DNA from: Diprion similis
Taxonomy: Eukaryota; Arthropoda; Insecta; Hymenoptera; Diprionidae
Direction of reading: 5' to 3'
Assembly: GCF_021155765.1 (NCBI RefSeq)
Contig: NC_060112.1
Location: forward strand, 17,484,001 to 17,548,000
DNA: 64,000 bases
Every line of letters begins with the position of its first letter. Within the stretch, counting starts at the first letter, position 1. Both the position numbers and the translations under genes were made by a program. Shown here one piece after another: positions 38,201 to 48,566 of this stretch. Under the pieces are notes generated by a model that was not told where the DNA came from, searched no databases, and was given only the letters and a program-made list of their open reading frames with translations.

Positions 38201-39290
38201 AAAGGGGTAAGCCTTACTTTTTTGGTCATTTTCTGAACCGAAAATTTCTCGTCTCGGAATCGATTCGTATCACCGTCTCTAGAGTAATTCGACCACCAGG
38301 AACTCAGAAATCACATGAAAAAGAGCGTAGGACCAACAGCAGAGAAATGACGATGAAAATCATAGGTTTTTCGGCTGTAACTTTTCAGCTATCGCTCGCA
38401 GCGTATTGGGACTGCGCTCAATCGATTCCTCTCGCAAAATTACGTCGGAATAGTGAATGCAAAAATTCATTGCAGCACTTTTAAGATTCGTCGAAATTTT
38501 CGCCAAAAATCCAAAGGCCTTACTTTTTTGGTCATTTTCGGAGCCGAAAATTTCTCGTCTCGGAATCGATTCGTATCACCGTTCCCAGAGTAATTCGACC
38601 CCCAGGAACTCAGAAATCACATGAAAAAGAGCGTAGGACCAACAGCAGAGAAATGACGATGAAAATCAGAGGTTTTTCGGCTGTAACTTTTCAGCTATCG
38701 CTCGCAGCGTATCGGGACTGCGCCCAATCGATTCCTCTCGCAAAATTACGTCGGAATAGTGCATGCAAAAATTCATTGCAGCACTTTTCAGATTCGTCGA
38801 AATTTTCGCCAAAAATCCAAAGGGGTAAGCCTTACTTTTTCGGTCATTTTCGGAGCCGAAAATTTCTCGTCTCGGAATCGATTCGTATCACCGTTTTTAG
38901 AGTCATTCGACCCCCAGGAACTCAGAAATCACATCAAAAAGAGCGTAGGACCAGCAGCAGAGAAATGACGATGAAAATCATAGGTTTTTCGGCTGTAACT
39001 TTTCAGCTATCGCTCGCAGCGTATTGGGACTGCGCTCAATCGATTCCTCTCGCAAAATTACGTCGGAATAGTGCAGACAAAAATTCATTGCAGCACTTTT
39101 CAGATTCGTCGAAATTCTCGCCAAAAATCGAAAGGGGTAAGCCTTACTTTTTTGGTCATTTTCGGAGCCGAAAATTTCTCGTCTCGGAATCGATTCGTAT
39201 GACCGTCTCTAGAGTAATTCGACCCCCAGGAACTCAGAAATCACATCAAAAAGAGCGTAGGACCAACAGCAGAGAAATGACGAATTTATC
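26201..39290 (+). repeat. Tandem satellite array, 312-bp monomer, about 42 copies
   Basis: The word gcagcgtattgggactgcg recurs from 26237 to 39016. Its spacing is exactly 312 bp apart from two 6-bp deletions (near 36026 and 38516) and a 1-bp deletion near 27150, giving about 42 copies. Neighbouring monomers differ by only a few bases. Variants define subfamilies: gaatcgattcg or gaatcgaatcg, ggaactc or gaaactc, ttttcggagcc or tttccggagcc, and ttttctgaaccg. Because 312 = 3 x 104, one plus frame stays open across many copies: 28180-29067, 29116-30315, 30364-35994 (1876 codons) and 36163-38484. The inferred peptide has no recognised domain. Breaks are TAA codons (28129, 29065, 30313, 35992, 38482) and the indels. 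I read this as satellite DNA, not a gene. Confidence 0.97.
36026..38516 (+). repeat. Block duplication inside the satellite (2490 bp, 8 monomers)
   Basis: The rare 6-bp deletion (ccaaaggccttac) and neighbouring rare variants (gttcccagag; ttttaagattcg) occur twice, 2490 bp apart, which is 8 x 312 minus 6. Inside the block, the markers gatttgtcga and ttttctgaaccg recur at 936-bp spacing (36925 and 37861; 37291 and 38227), a three-monomer duplication nested in the larger one. This is higher-order structure produced by unequal exchange. Confidence 0.85.
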
Positions 39291-40030
39291 GCAGCACTAT
39301 TCAAAATCGTCGAAATTTTCGCAAAAAATCCAAATGGGTTAACCTTTCTTTTTCTGTAATTTCTGATTATGAAGCTTTTGGTCTTTTAATCGATTGGAAC
39401 GACCCTTTTCAAACTAAATGGACCCTCACGAACGCGAAAAACGCACCAAAAAGAGCGTTGGACCAACGGCGAGGAAATGTCATAGAGAAGATCGGCAGCT
39501 GAAAAACTGACAAAACTGATTTTCCGGTTTTTGGATGTAATTCTTGATCCGTTGCTCGCAGCGTATTCTGACTGCGCGCAATCGATTCCCCTCGCAAAAT
39601 TACGTCGATATAGGGTATGAGTAAACCGATTTTATCGTTTTTCAACTTGTCAAAATTTTCCATAGCAAGCCAGAAATGGAGTTAAAAATCTCAAAGTACC
39701 AACTCCTGCGGAGATACGAAGAAAATTCCTCGTTTTGGGGTCCCAACTTTCTTGCAGCTATTCCAAGCTACGCGGAATAGATTTCTCGGACAAAAACACT
39801 TCCACCTAGGGTATCAAGATATCACTTCCATCATTATACGAATAACTCTTTCTAGACTAATCGAATTTCAAGGAGTTGAGAATAGGATCATCAGCAGAGG
39901 AAATACAAAAGAAGTTTTTTGTTTATTGGTTGAATTTTTTGATCCGATATTCGCAGCGACTTCAGACCGTGCAGAATTAATACCTCCTAAAACTACGTCG
40001 AAATATTGTCCGTATCAACTAATTTGAGCG
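39291..40030 (+). repeat. Diverged right flank of the satellite array
   Basis: After 39282 the last core monomer jumps across roughly half a unit into degenerate copies. A diverged gcagcgtattctgactgcg lies near 39555, followed by cgcaaaattacgtcgatatagggtat. As in the left flank, the longer unit with cggcagctgaaaaactga is present (39490-39512). Outer sequence (gcggagatacgaa...) at 39709 matches a left-flank segment near 25839. Both edges therefore descend from the same older array. Confidence 0.8.
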
Positions 40031-40280
40031 TTCTCTAAATTCAGCCAAATTTATTGCGTCCTGTTCTGAAGACTATAACGTTGTGGATTTAATGTTACAA
40101 TAAATATCAGTATAATCATAGTAATGTATTCGTTATACATGACATTCAAAATGCATACGTAACAGGAAATTCAATTACAGTATCGTATAAACAATGTCGT
40201 ATAAGTTGTCGAACAGTAGGTATACAATCACAGGTACGGTAACATTTTTTTTTAGACTCAAGTATATAATACAGAAGTTC

Positions 40281-40286
40281 TTTATT
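40281..40286 (-). terminator. Polyadenylation signal for UNC50
   Basis: TTTATT on the plus strand (AATAAA on minus), about 62 bp past the UNC50 stop codon. Confidence 0.6.
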
Positions 40287-40347
40287 TGCAAATCAGACGA
40301 TGTACTCCACAATAATAGTTCTATTCTTATCTCAAACATGTACAATT

Positions 40348-41828
40348 TCAAACAACTCGTTCAAGGTAAAATGTCATGACAAGATGGCTGATGTTCAAGC
40401 CTATTGCCAGGCTAATAATATATATTAAGACCATTAGGGGCAGGGGAGCTAATATCAAGTGTGTTTTGTGAAGAATCTGTACACCTAAAACAAATATAAT
40501 TGTTTTTATTTACTTACGAACCATAGAATGTCATCTTTAAATGTATATGGTTGATTCTATTTACATTGATACTGCCTCCAATTGTAAAAATACAACAAAT
40601 GTGTAATATGTACTTACTAGCGTATCCCAAGAATGTAATGTAAATGTAGTAGCTAACAGCTATCAGCCAAAACGTATTTCCAATGAATCGAGAAAAGAAT
40701 CCCTCGTGGCTTATCAGTCCTGTTAAAACGAATTGTCATTAATTCATCTTTGGTGAGTTGTGAAATGGTGAATTATCACTTGAAATATGTGCTCTGCAAG
40801 ATGGGACTATTGTCATTTGGAAATTTTAATACTCATGAGAGTGTTACAGTAAATTTCAAATAAATGCATAGTGCTCACCATTATACAAAAATAATTGTAT
40901 AAAATGTAGAATCGTAAGAGGTGGAAAAAACGCGTTAAGGTGAATGTCAAATGCGTATCCCCATTCGACATCCTGAACATTGTTGATCCTCAAATAACGA
41001 TTACTCACGAACCTAGAGATAAATTGAATTAATCAATTGTATCTAGAAAGTAACTTATCAAAACTGAATACGTTTTCTGTTTTGCTGCCTGAATCAAACG
41101 AACAAGTAGCAGGTCAAATTTGAATAAATTCTCACCAGAATAATGTGGCTACAATTATCCCTGCTCCAATACAATCGACCAAAATGACATAGAACAGGAA
41201 TTTTAGAAATTGGAAAAATCCTAGTCCTGATACAACTGCAAAGCCTATTGATGAGATGCACAACCAGCAACTCAGTAGAACCAAAAATGCAGGATCGTCC
41301 CTGGCGAATTGGGACTTTGTCTCTATACAACGAAAAATGTTTAAACATTTCATGTAATAAAATTCAATATGTTATTTGAATTCAATATATCATAACTGTT
41401 TGTAACCGGAAATGAAAATAGAATATGTATTTAGTTAGATTACTTTGAAAGAATATTTGTAGTTATGAATGAAAAAATCATTAATTTTTACACTTTCAGA
41501 CCAGATCTTAAGTTCAAACTTACGCTTTCGGCTTTGAAAGTTTCTGTACACTTTTTGTGGATCTGTAAAAAGATATAACATTTGCCAAAGAGCAAATTCA
41601 AAATCCATCTGCTCAAACTTCAATAATTTCCTGAGATACTTGTAGCACTTTGTTGCTGCTCCCATGCAGTCCTGTCTGTGGAATAATCATATGGTGAGTT
41701 GAGAGTTTCGGTTGATTTGAATGAGGCTAAACATACCTGTAGGTCACTGGCATTGGCAGCGGGGACCCCGATTTGAACGATAACGGGGAAGTGCTGCGAC
41801 TTATCGGAGGCGAGGTTGTATACTTCAT
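40348..41828 (-). CDS. UNC50: UNC-50 family Golgi/ER membrane protein
   Basis: Six exons join in frame on the minus strand: 41828-41737, 41675-41524, 41322-41136, 41012-40879, 40719-40618 and 40484-40348 (267 residues; human about 259). Family signatures are clear: CYKYLRKLLKFEQMDFEFA, then LWQMLYLFTDPQKVYRNF, QTKSQFARDDPAFLVLL, VEWGYAFDIHLNAFFP and a C-terminal hydrophobic block ending FYLERVV. Several membrane helices span from about residue 95 to the end. UNC-50 is needed in C. elegans for trafficking of assembled nicotinic receptors through the Golgi, and yeast GMH1 is its homologue. The N-terminal 30 residues (Ser/Pro-rich, KYTTSPPISRSTSPL) are variable in the family. The gene is head to head with GABPA, the two starts 1157 bp apart. 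Confidence 0.97.
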
Positions 41829-42978
41829 TTTGTCAAGGTTTGACTGAATTCTCTCTATATTTAGGAAGGGGGAAAAAATTTTAACATTTGCCAAAGCGAA
41901 AAAACATTCTCATTATCTGCTGTTATATTTATCTTATCGAAAGAAAATTTCAGGCAGATGACGTAATACGAGTTGATAAAATGAAATTTAAATAACGGAA
42001 GTTGAAAATGTTAAAATCTACAAAACCTTCACAGCGAAGACATCAAATTGTCAAATTCTTCTAGGTTAAGTAGGAATTCCTTGGAATCTTCGAATAAATG
42101 ACAATTTGTAAAATTCTTGCTTCAATATCATTGCCATGCGGCAGGAATGTGCAATTCCACATCTATGGTCGATACCATTCCTTATTACTTTAATTTTTAT
42201 TCTTTCACTCTGATTTAGAGCCTTAATCAGAAACACCAATGACACCATACAGATGACGTTTAACATTATGCCAGTATCTCCAAATCTTGAACCCACGCGA
42301 CAGTTAGGTATTACAAAGTTAGACACCGTCGTTGGGAATAGTGGACAGCCAATGGGTGACCGAATCCGAGGAATGTAATTTAGCCATGGCGCTGTGCATC
42401 CAGTCCATCTGTCATTGTATACGCGTGTAGAAATTTGATAATCACAATTTCACCAAACTCCACGAATTTTTATACCAAGAATTGATGATCACGATCACGA
42501 GGGGTGGATTTTTTATGAAAGACGAGACTACTGATGGAAAAAAATAACCGTCGAAAATTTTCGGATAAGGGGTGAGCATCCGCTTTGTATTTCAAAGCAG
42601 TTGAAAGCAGGGAAAAATACCCTAACCTAACTTGACTTAATTTAACATGCACTTTTTATATAATTAGATAACCACTATCTTACCGCAAGATTTCTTCAAA
42701 TTGTAACACGCAGAAGGCAGCTTTTTCCAATCATCGACGTACCGCTTGGACAGATACAAAATACTGTTAACCACAACAATTACGGAATCCTAACCCTAAA
42801 AAGAACGCTCGTTCTGACTGAGCATTCGGATATTTTCGCATGTGCTTAACGATAAGTGTTTCGTCTTACTACACTATCGTTGATAAAAGATACAGCAATC
42901 AGGTATCCTTCTAGAACCCATCCTATTTATTTAACTTTCTGCTAACTATGTCTAATAATCTGTTAATTTTATTCACAG
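41829..42978. promoter_or_regulatory. Divergent promoter region of UNC50 and GABPA
   Basis: The region separates two divergent start codons and ends at a splice acceptor (attcacag, 42976-42978), so GABPA has at least one non-coding leader exon within or upstream of it. No clear TATA box. Frames at 42066-42326 and 42470-42652 (-) lack any recognisable content. Confidence 0.5.
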
Positions 42979-42985
42979 CTTCAAC

Positions 42986-45315
42986 ATGGATGATGACTCA
43001 GATTTTGTTATGATAAAAAGAATAAAGATGGAACCAGAAGCAATTTTATCACAGGAAGATGATATAATGGCGCAGCTTCAGCAGGAGAGTTCAGATCTGG
43101 AAGTAGAGCCCAGTTTTGCACTGGACGGAGTAACTAATGGAGACGATGCTAACGAAGGAGTACTGATGCAGCACATGGACATAAGAGAGCCGTTATCAAC
43201 CTTAAGAAATCTGCTTGAACAAAGACTCGGTGTTGAATTAATGGACTATTCCTTCTGGCTCCAGGATGCTCAAATGGTACGTGATGTGAAAGAAACTAAA
43301 TATAAAGGAAAATTTATCAATTACATTGCATTTACAATATGTTTTATACCTTTTTATTCCAATTCAAATTACATCAACAGCTTGAGAGTCACAAAAATTT
43401 GGTTGACCAATGCGTCCAGGGAGAGGGACTAGTACAAGTTAATGTACAAATAAAAGCCAATCAGAGACGTATTAATATTGTGGATGTCTTAAAACCTGCC
43501 GAAGATTACATCGAGTTGGCTGAAAACACATGTGAGTAAATTTTTTCTCTTTAATGGTATTACTTTTTCTAAATAACCGCGCCAAGGAATCTGAGCCTAT
43601 TATATTTTGCAGTGTTAGGTGATTGATGTAAATTGCAAATGCTCGCTCTTGTTATTAGTTTCTAATGACATTCTCCATTAAATTTCATTTGATTATGGTT
43701 TATATTGATGTGATTTAATTACCAGTAATTGCTGAATTTTCTTATAAAAATGATTAAATAACCAATATCAGCAACACTACTTTGTTATCTCAGAGTTCCT
43801 AGTAAATATTTCGTATGCTTGGAATTTTTGAATCTCAAATTCCTCAACAAAGTAGTAATTAACTAATTTGTGAACAGAAAAAATGTTGTATTTTTCCATA
43901 TTGTCTCAGCACAGTTTAATTCTTTCAATTAAAATTCAATACATCTTTCGAAAACATTCAATTCACTCCTACAAATTAGAAATTCCAAACTGATCATCTT
44001 GAAGTCAAGGTGACACTCATTTTGTTTAAAAATGGTCACTTGTTTGTTTCCATGTAAGCGCTATCAATAGCTGATGGCCAATGCAGTGAATTTCATTTCA
44101 CAAAGTTTGAACCGCCAATCATATGACAGATTTCTATTTTGTTATCACAGAAAATGAGGTTTCACGCCAATTAAATAGTACTTTGTGATTGTGTATCTTT
44201 CTCATTTGTCAAAGAGAAGTAATACTAATATCTCTAAATGCTGAAAGTCTTACTTTTCTCATCCTATCATACAGCAGAGCAAAGCTCAGCGGCGGCAACA
44301 CCCAATGAAGAGGGAAAGCAGAATGTTATCAGGTGGATGGTAGACCCGCAGTACAGGAAGGAACAGGTAACAAATTTTAGTTTGTTAACTAAAGATATTT
44401 AGTCAATATTTTCACTTACAGTACATTATTTATCCGTGTAGGAACGTCTGAAAATACCAGCAAGTCCCAAAGACTGGTCTCAAGCCCATGTAAAGCATTG
44501 GTTGCAGTGGGCTGTCAGGCAGTTCAATTTAGTTTCCCTGAGACTAGCCGACTGGAACATCACAGGGTCACAACTCTGTAACTTAACCCTTGACGAATTT
44601 CAATCAAAAGTTCCACTTGATCCTGGTGATGTTTTTTGGACACATTTGGAGTTGCTCAGGAAATGCAAGTTTGTTGGTAAGTATTTGTAATATGTTTACT
44701 GTTTCCTTCACTTTTCTATTTCAAATTCTACAAGTACTTATTTCTAACAGTGGTTTACAGACTTTAGCTCTTCATATTCTAATAATGATTATTGCAGCTG
44801 TTGTCCAGAAGGATCCTCCCATGGCATCAAACGGTAATACTGACGAAGTTAAGTCTGCAAAGATCAGAAGTCAGAAGACCCCAAAAGCTCGTAATTTGAA
44901 TCAGCAGCCCCGGTTGGTGAGCGTTCCGATGGGAAGTGTTGACTCACCTGGAATAACGATTGCGACGTCAAACCGAACGGGAAGCAACGGCCAAATCCAA
45001 CTGTGGCAATTTCTGTTGGAATTATTAACGGATCGAGAGCACAGAGGAGCGATTCAGTGGCTAGGAACGGAAGGGGAGTTTAAACTGAATCAACCTGAAG
45101 TAGTCGCTCAGCTTTGGGGAGCCCGAAAAAATAAACCTTCGATGAATTACGAAAAATTAAGCAGAGCGCTCCGGTATTATTACGACGGGGACATGATATC
45201 GAAAGTTCACGGAAAGCGATTTGTATACAAGTTTGTTTGCGACCTTAAACAGCTGTTAGGATATTCTGCGGCGGAACTTAGTCGGCTTGTCGAAGAAGGT
45301 AGAAGATACTTCTGA
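42986..45315 (+). CDS. GABPA: GABP-alpha / Ets97D, ETS-family transcription factor
   Basis: Five exons join in frame: 42986-43276, 43381-43531, 44275-44366, 44442-44676 and 44798-45315 (428 residues; human GABPA is 454). The N-terminal half holds the OST-like domain specific to this subfamily ([20 protein letters not shown], then [20 protein letters not shown]). Exon 4 is the Pointed/SAM domain (residues ~179-256; [20 protein letters not shown]). Exon 5 holds the ETS DNA-binding domain (residues ~323-403; [11 protein letters not shown], then [20 protein letters not shown] and RYYYDGDMI) and a short tail with [19 protein letters not shown]-alpha binds GGAA sites and pairs with ankyrin-repeat GABP-beta to drive nuclear genes of mitochondria and basal metabolism. 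The start is the first ATG after the leader acceptor at 42978. Confidence 0.97.
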
Positions 45316-45383
45316 AAAGAATATGACATGCGGTAATACGCAGTCAACACACTTAAGATGTTATTACAGTTGGAGTATTTGCC

Positions 45384-45389
45384 AATAAA
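45384..45389 (+). terminator. Proximal polyadenylation signal for GABPA
   Basis: AATAAA about 69 bp past the GABPA stop; a second AATAAA at 46287-46292 would give a longer 3' untranslated region. Confidence 0.5.
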
Positions 45390-46286
45390 AAGTTCAATTA
45401 ACGAACGGCAAGCAAGCCAAAATTTACATGGACCTTATCAAGAATGGATTATTATTACTTTGCCGCCACGCGATTTAAATTCATCGAAGAAAAAAATTGC
45501 AACGGAAGAATTGCCCTTCTTTCAAATTATTCTTACTTCTTGCTGTGGTTTTAATACTTTCAACGTCCAAGCTCTTTTTTTATGGATTACATTTTGGAAA
45601 CGTAGTTTTCATAATGAAGACAAGGTTATTAATGTACACAGGTATGTGAAAGGAGTCAGCTTTAGGTGCAAAGATCCACTTAGTCAAATTGAGTAATGCT
45701 CCTGAAATCCAAAATCAAAGTAAACTATTTACCAATCAAATAATGGTATTGGCTAGCTTTGTCATAAAAATTTTTTTGCAGGACATTCCTAAACCAAAAT
45801 TGACTCCACGTATTGATACCATATATATTTTAATTCGAATTCAACTAAAGAGGAAGTAGTTATGACTTTTGGTTTCGCTTTCGTAACATGCTACAAGATT
45901 TAAGCCTACCTGCATACTCATATTATTTGTTGACAGAACCTTGCAATTGTTTGATCTTATTTGAGTAACATAAGGGATGATATATATATATATATATATA
46001 TTCGTAGATAATAGGTCGTAAAATTCAGAATAGCGTTAATAACAATTTTGACATTAGAAATTCTGTATTTTTTATATCAACGGAGATTGTAGATGTATAA
46101 AACAAGTTTTTACCAAATAATGCAAGATTGAATAATTGCAATTATTTTTATTAATATATCTATAGTTTATATAGACTAACGGTAAATATCTGTATATACA
46201 TTACATGCATATAGTATATATCCTAGGTACACGTGAAAGGTTGTACAACTGTTGATGGTAAAAATTTATTTCAATGATGAAAATGA

Positions 46287-46292
46287 AATAAA
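46287..46292 (+). terminator. Distal polyadenylation signal for GABPA
   Basis: AATAAA about 970 bp after the stop. The stretch between the two signals is AT-rich with an (AT)n run near 45979-46000 and no coding frame of note apart from 45358-45696, which looks accidental. Confidence 0.45.
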
Positions 46293-46299
46293 CGAGAAT

Positions 46300-47976
46300 T
46301 ATTTAGTTATTTCTCGATAAATGAGAGCAATATGATTACGTGGTTGAAATACATATGTACATAGATTCATTTACAACAGGAGCAATGGTATAATAAGCGA
46401 AGGTAAAGAAAAAACAATATTAATAAAGAAATAATACGAAAAACTCGAGTGTAAAGTGATTGCGAACTCTCTCTTTGCGGTACGATCGTTTACGGTTCAC
46501 TTTTAACACAGAGCATCACACCGGAACTGACATACTACTCATTGGCAAAGGCAGCACTCATCGCCAATACCAGAGAATCTAGCCTGTGAGATATCGGATG
46601 CGACGTCACAAGTTAGGGTCTCAGGGAATCGGCGACGCGGCAGGCTATACACGCCCGCCCGCCATGCCTTCCGTTTTTCGTTATTTCCATCCATTCATCC
46701 TTCCTCCTCGTTATTTTCCTTCTCTATAATTTCTTGCAAGAATTCTTCTCTGATTCGTTGTTTGTTCTCGCGGTCAATATTTTTGCCCCTGTCTCCCACT
46801 TTCTCTCGATAATTATTTTACACGGATTTATTGATGGTGATGATCATGATGATGAAGATGATGATGGTCCATCGTCGGGGCACCGACGACCGGGAAAGTT
46901 AGCAAGCTGTACAGTGGACTTCGTATCTTCGAATTTTCATTCCCTACTATACAACCTACTACCTCACCCAGGCATCGCCGCAATAATTTTTGGATATTCG
47001 AAATTCTTTGCACATTTATTCTCGTCGCTTTTTCGCGTTTGTATTTCGTTTGTTTTTTTTTCGAAAATATCAACACTTTCTCAAATCTATATTTTGTACT
47101 TTCCAGTCCATGATAATTTTGGTAGAGAAAAAAAGCAACGTTTTTATTAAACAATTTTTTTTTTCTATGTAGGTATGCAAAGCTGGTCGAATGCAGTGAA
47201 CAAAAATTTTCCAATGAATGGATTTTTCTCTAAATAGTATATAATACGAAGGAGTTCGATTGGTTAAAAAGCGTAGCTATATATAGGAACTAAGGATACA
47301 CGTATCATATTGTAAAGCAAGAGTTCAAGGTGACACATATATATATATATAAAATTGAATAAAACATAAATGATATAGCAGGCATCATATCATTACTATT
47401 TCTAATGAAGATACTATAAAATCAATCAAGAAGTTCCAGTAAAAATTTGTGAGGAATATTTACTTGCCCCATTTAGTTTATAAAATTTATAAAGTAAAAT
47501 TTCCAATTAATTTCGAAATCCCACCTTACAATATCCCCTTATAATTGATTGCATGTAATAATAAAACTTGTCACGCGTGCATTTCATGAGTATGCGGTTT
47601 GTTTCAAAATGACAGTAACTATACCCTGATTGCAAGATTCTTGCAACACATGATCACTTGAAAATCATTCCGTCTTATTCAATAGGTGATTTTGAATTTT
47701 TGCCATTGTTCTGCAAAATTTTACACCTTGTATTGCATAGCGTAAAATTCGACGAGAAGCAAACCATGTACAATAATAAAATTTACTGGATACATCAAGC
47801 CTGCAGTTCTCATCGTTGTAGAGATGCATCGGGTGGTTAGGTATGTTGGAGATCACGAATCGCCTCTGAGAACGCCTATAAGCTGAAGAAGCATTTGAAA
47901 TCTATCGTTGTAAGACTCTGATTTGTTTGGTCGTCTTTTCGTCCGAAAGATGTATGTCATCAAATCGACGGCCTGA
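46300..47976. other. Spacer between GABPA and an orphan minus-strand exon
   Basis: Nothing coding is supported. A gatgat-type low-complexity run lies near 46834-46866 and a short (TA)n run near 47336-47351. Overlapping frames on both strands at 46734-47214 arise from low-complexity sequence. Confidence 0.5.
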
Positions 47977-48208
47977 CTACATGTACCGGTAGATAGGAGC
48001 TTGCGGTGTGCAAATTATATAGCCCACAAGTTCGGATCTACGGGTTAGTGTCATCAAGTAACTGCTGAAAGGCTGGATCAGACGCTCTGCCTCGCTGCCC
48101 AAGACAGCAACAGCGTCATCCTCTCCGGCAGGATAACCAGTTTTCAAATTTTGCGCCTCGAAGCAGCTGGTCGTCGTCTGCAGCATGAGATACACCCGAA
48201 CTGCAGGT
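47977..48208 (-). CDS. Probable terminal coding exon of an unrecognised gene
   Basis: On the minus strand a strong acceptor (ctgctttcctgttgcag) precedes 48208, and an open frame in phase 2 runs 76 codons to a TAG at 47977. The peptide begins PAVRVYLMLQTTTSCFEAQN and includes TGYPAGEDDAVAVLGSEAE, then ending STPQ-like in ICTPQAPIYRYM. It is of balanced composition, unlike the low-complexity frames around it, and its GC content is higher than the flanks. Upstream exons would have to lie to the right, and I could not identify one with confidence. I do not recognise the family. The exon is convergent with GABPA. Confidence 0.55.
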
Positions 48209-48534
48209 CTGCAACAGGAAAGCAGAAAATATTTGTGCCATTTGAATTTGATCGGTAGAATATTTTCTTCCCGAAATTTTCTGCTTTCAGAAATTTTTCT
48301 CACAGTCAAAATTCCAACATTTCACCTATGAAATAACGATCGGATTTTGATAGACAGCATGACTAATTTGCTAACGCGAGATGTAAACTGTAATATCGCG
48401 GGAAGAATCTGCAGAGAAGAAAGAGGTTGCGAGCAGGCGAAAAGACGAAAAGGAGGATGCAAAGAAAGAGAGGGAGGAAATTAAGGAACAAGAAAAAAAA
48501 TTTACCGAGGAAAGAGAGGAACGTATACATAGAC

Positions 48535-48566
<32 letters not shown>

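Noticed and set aside
25440-40030. CRISPR array or bacterial repeat
   Set aside because: Repeats are 312-bp head-to-tail monomers without spacers, in eukaryotic DNA.
45358-45696. Second coding region after GABPA
   Set aside because: Frame of 112 codons in the GABPA 3' untranslated region, with no domain and a polyadenylation signal inside it at 45384.
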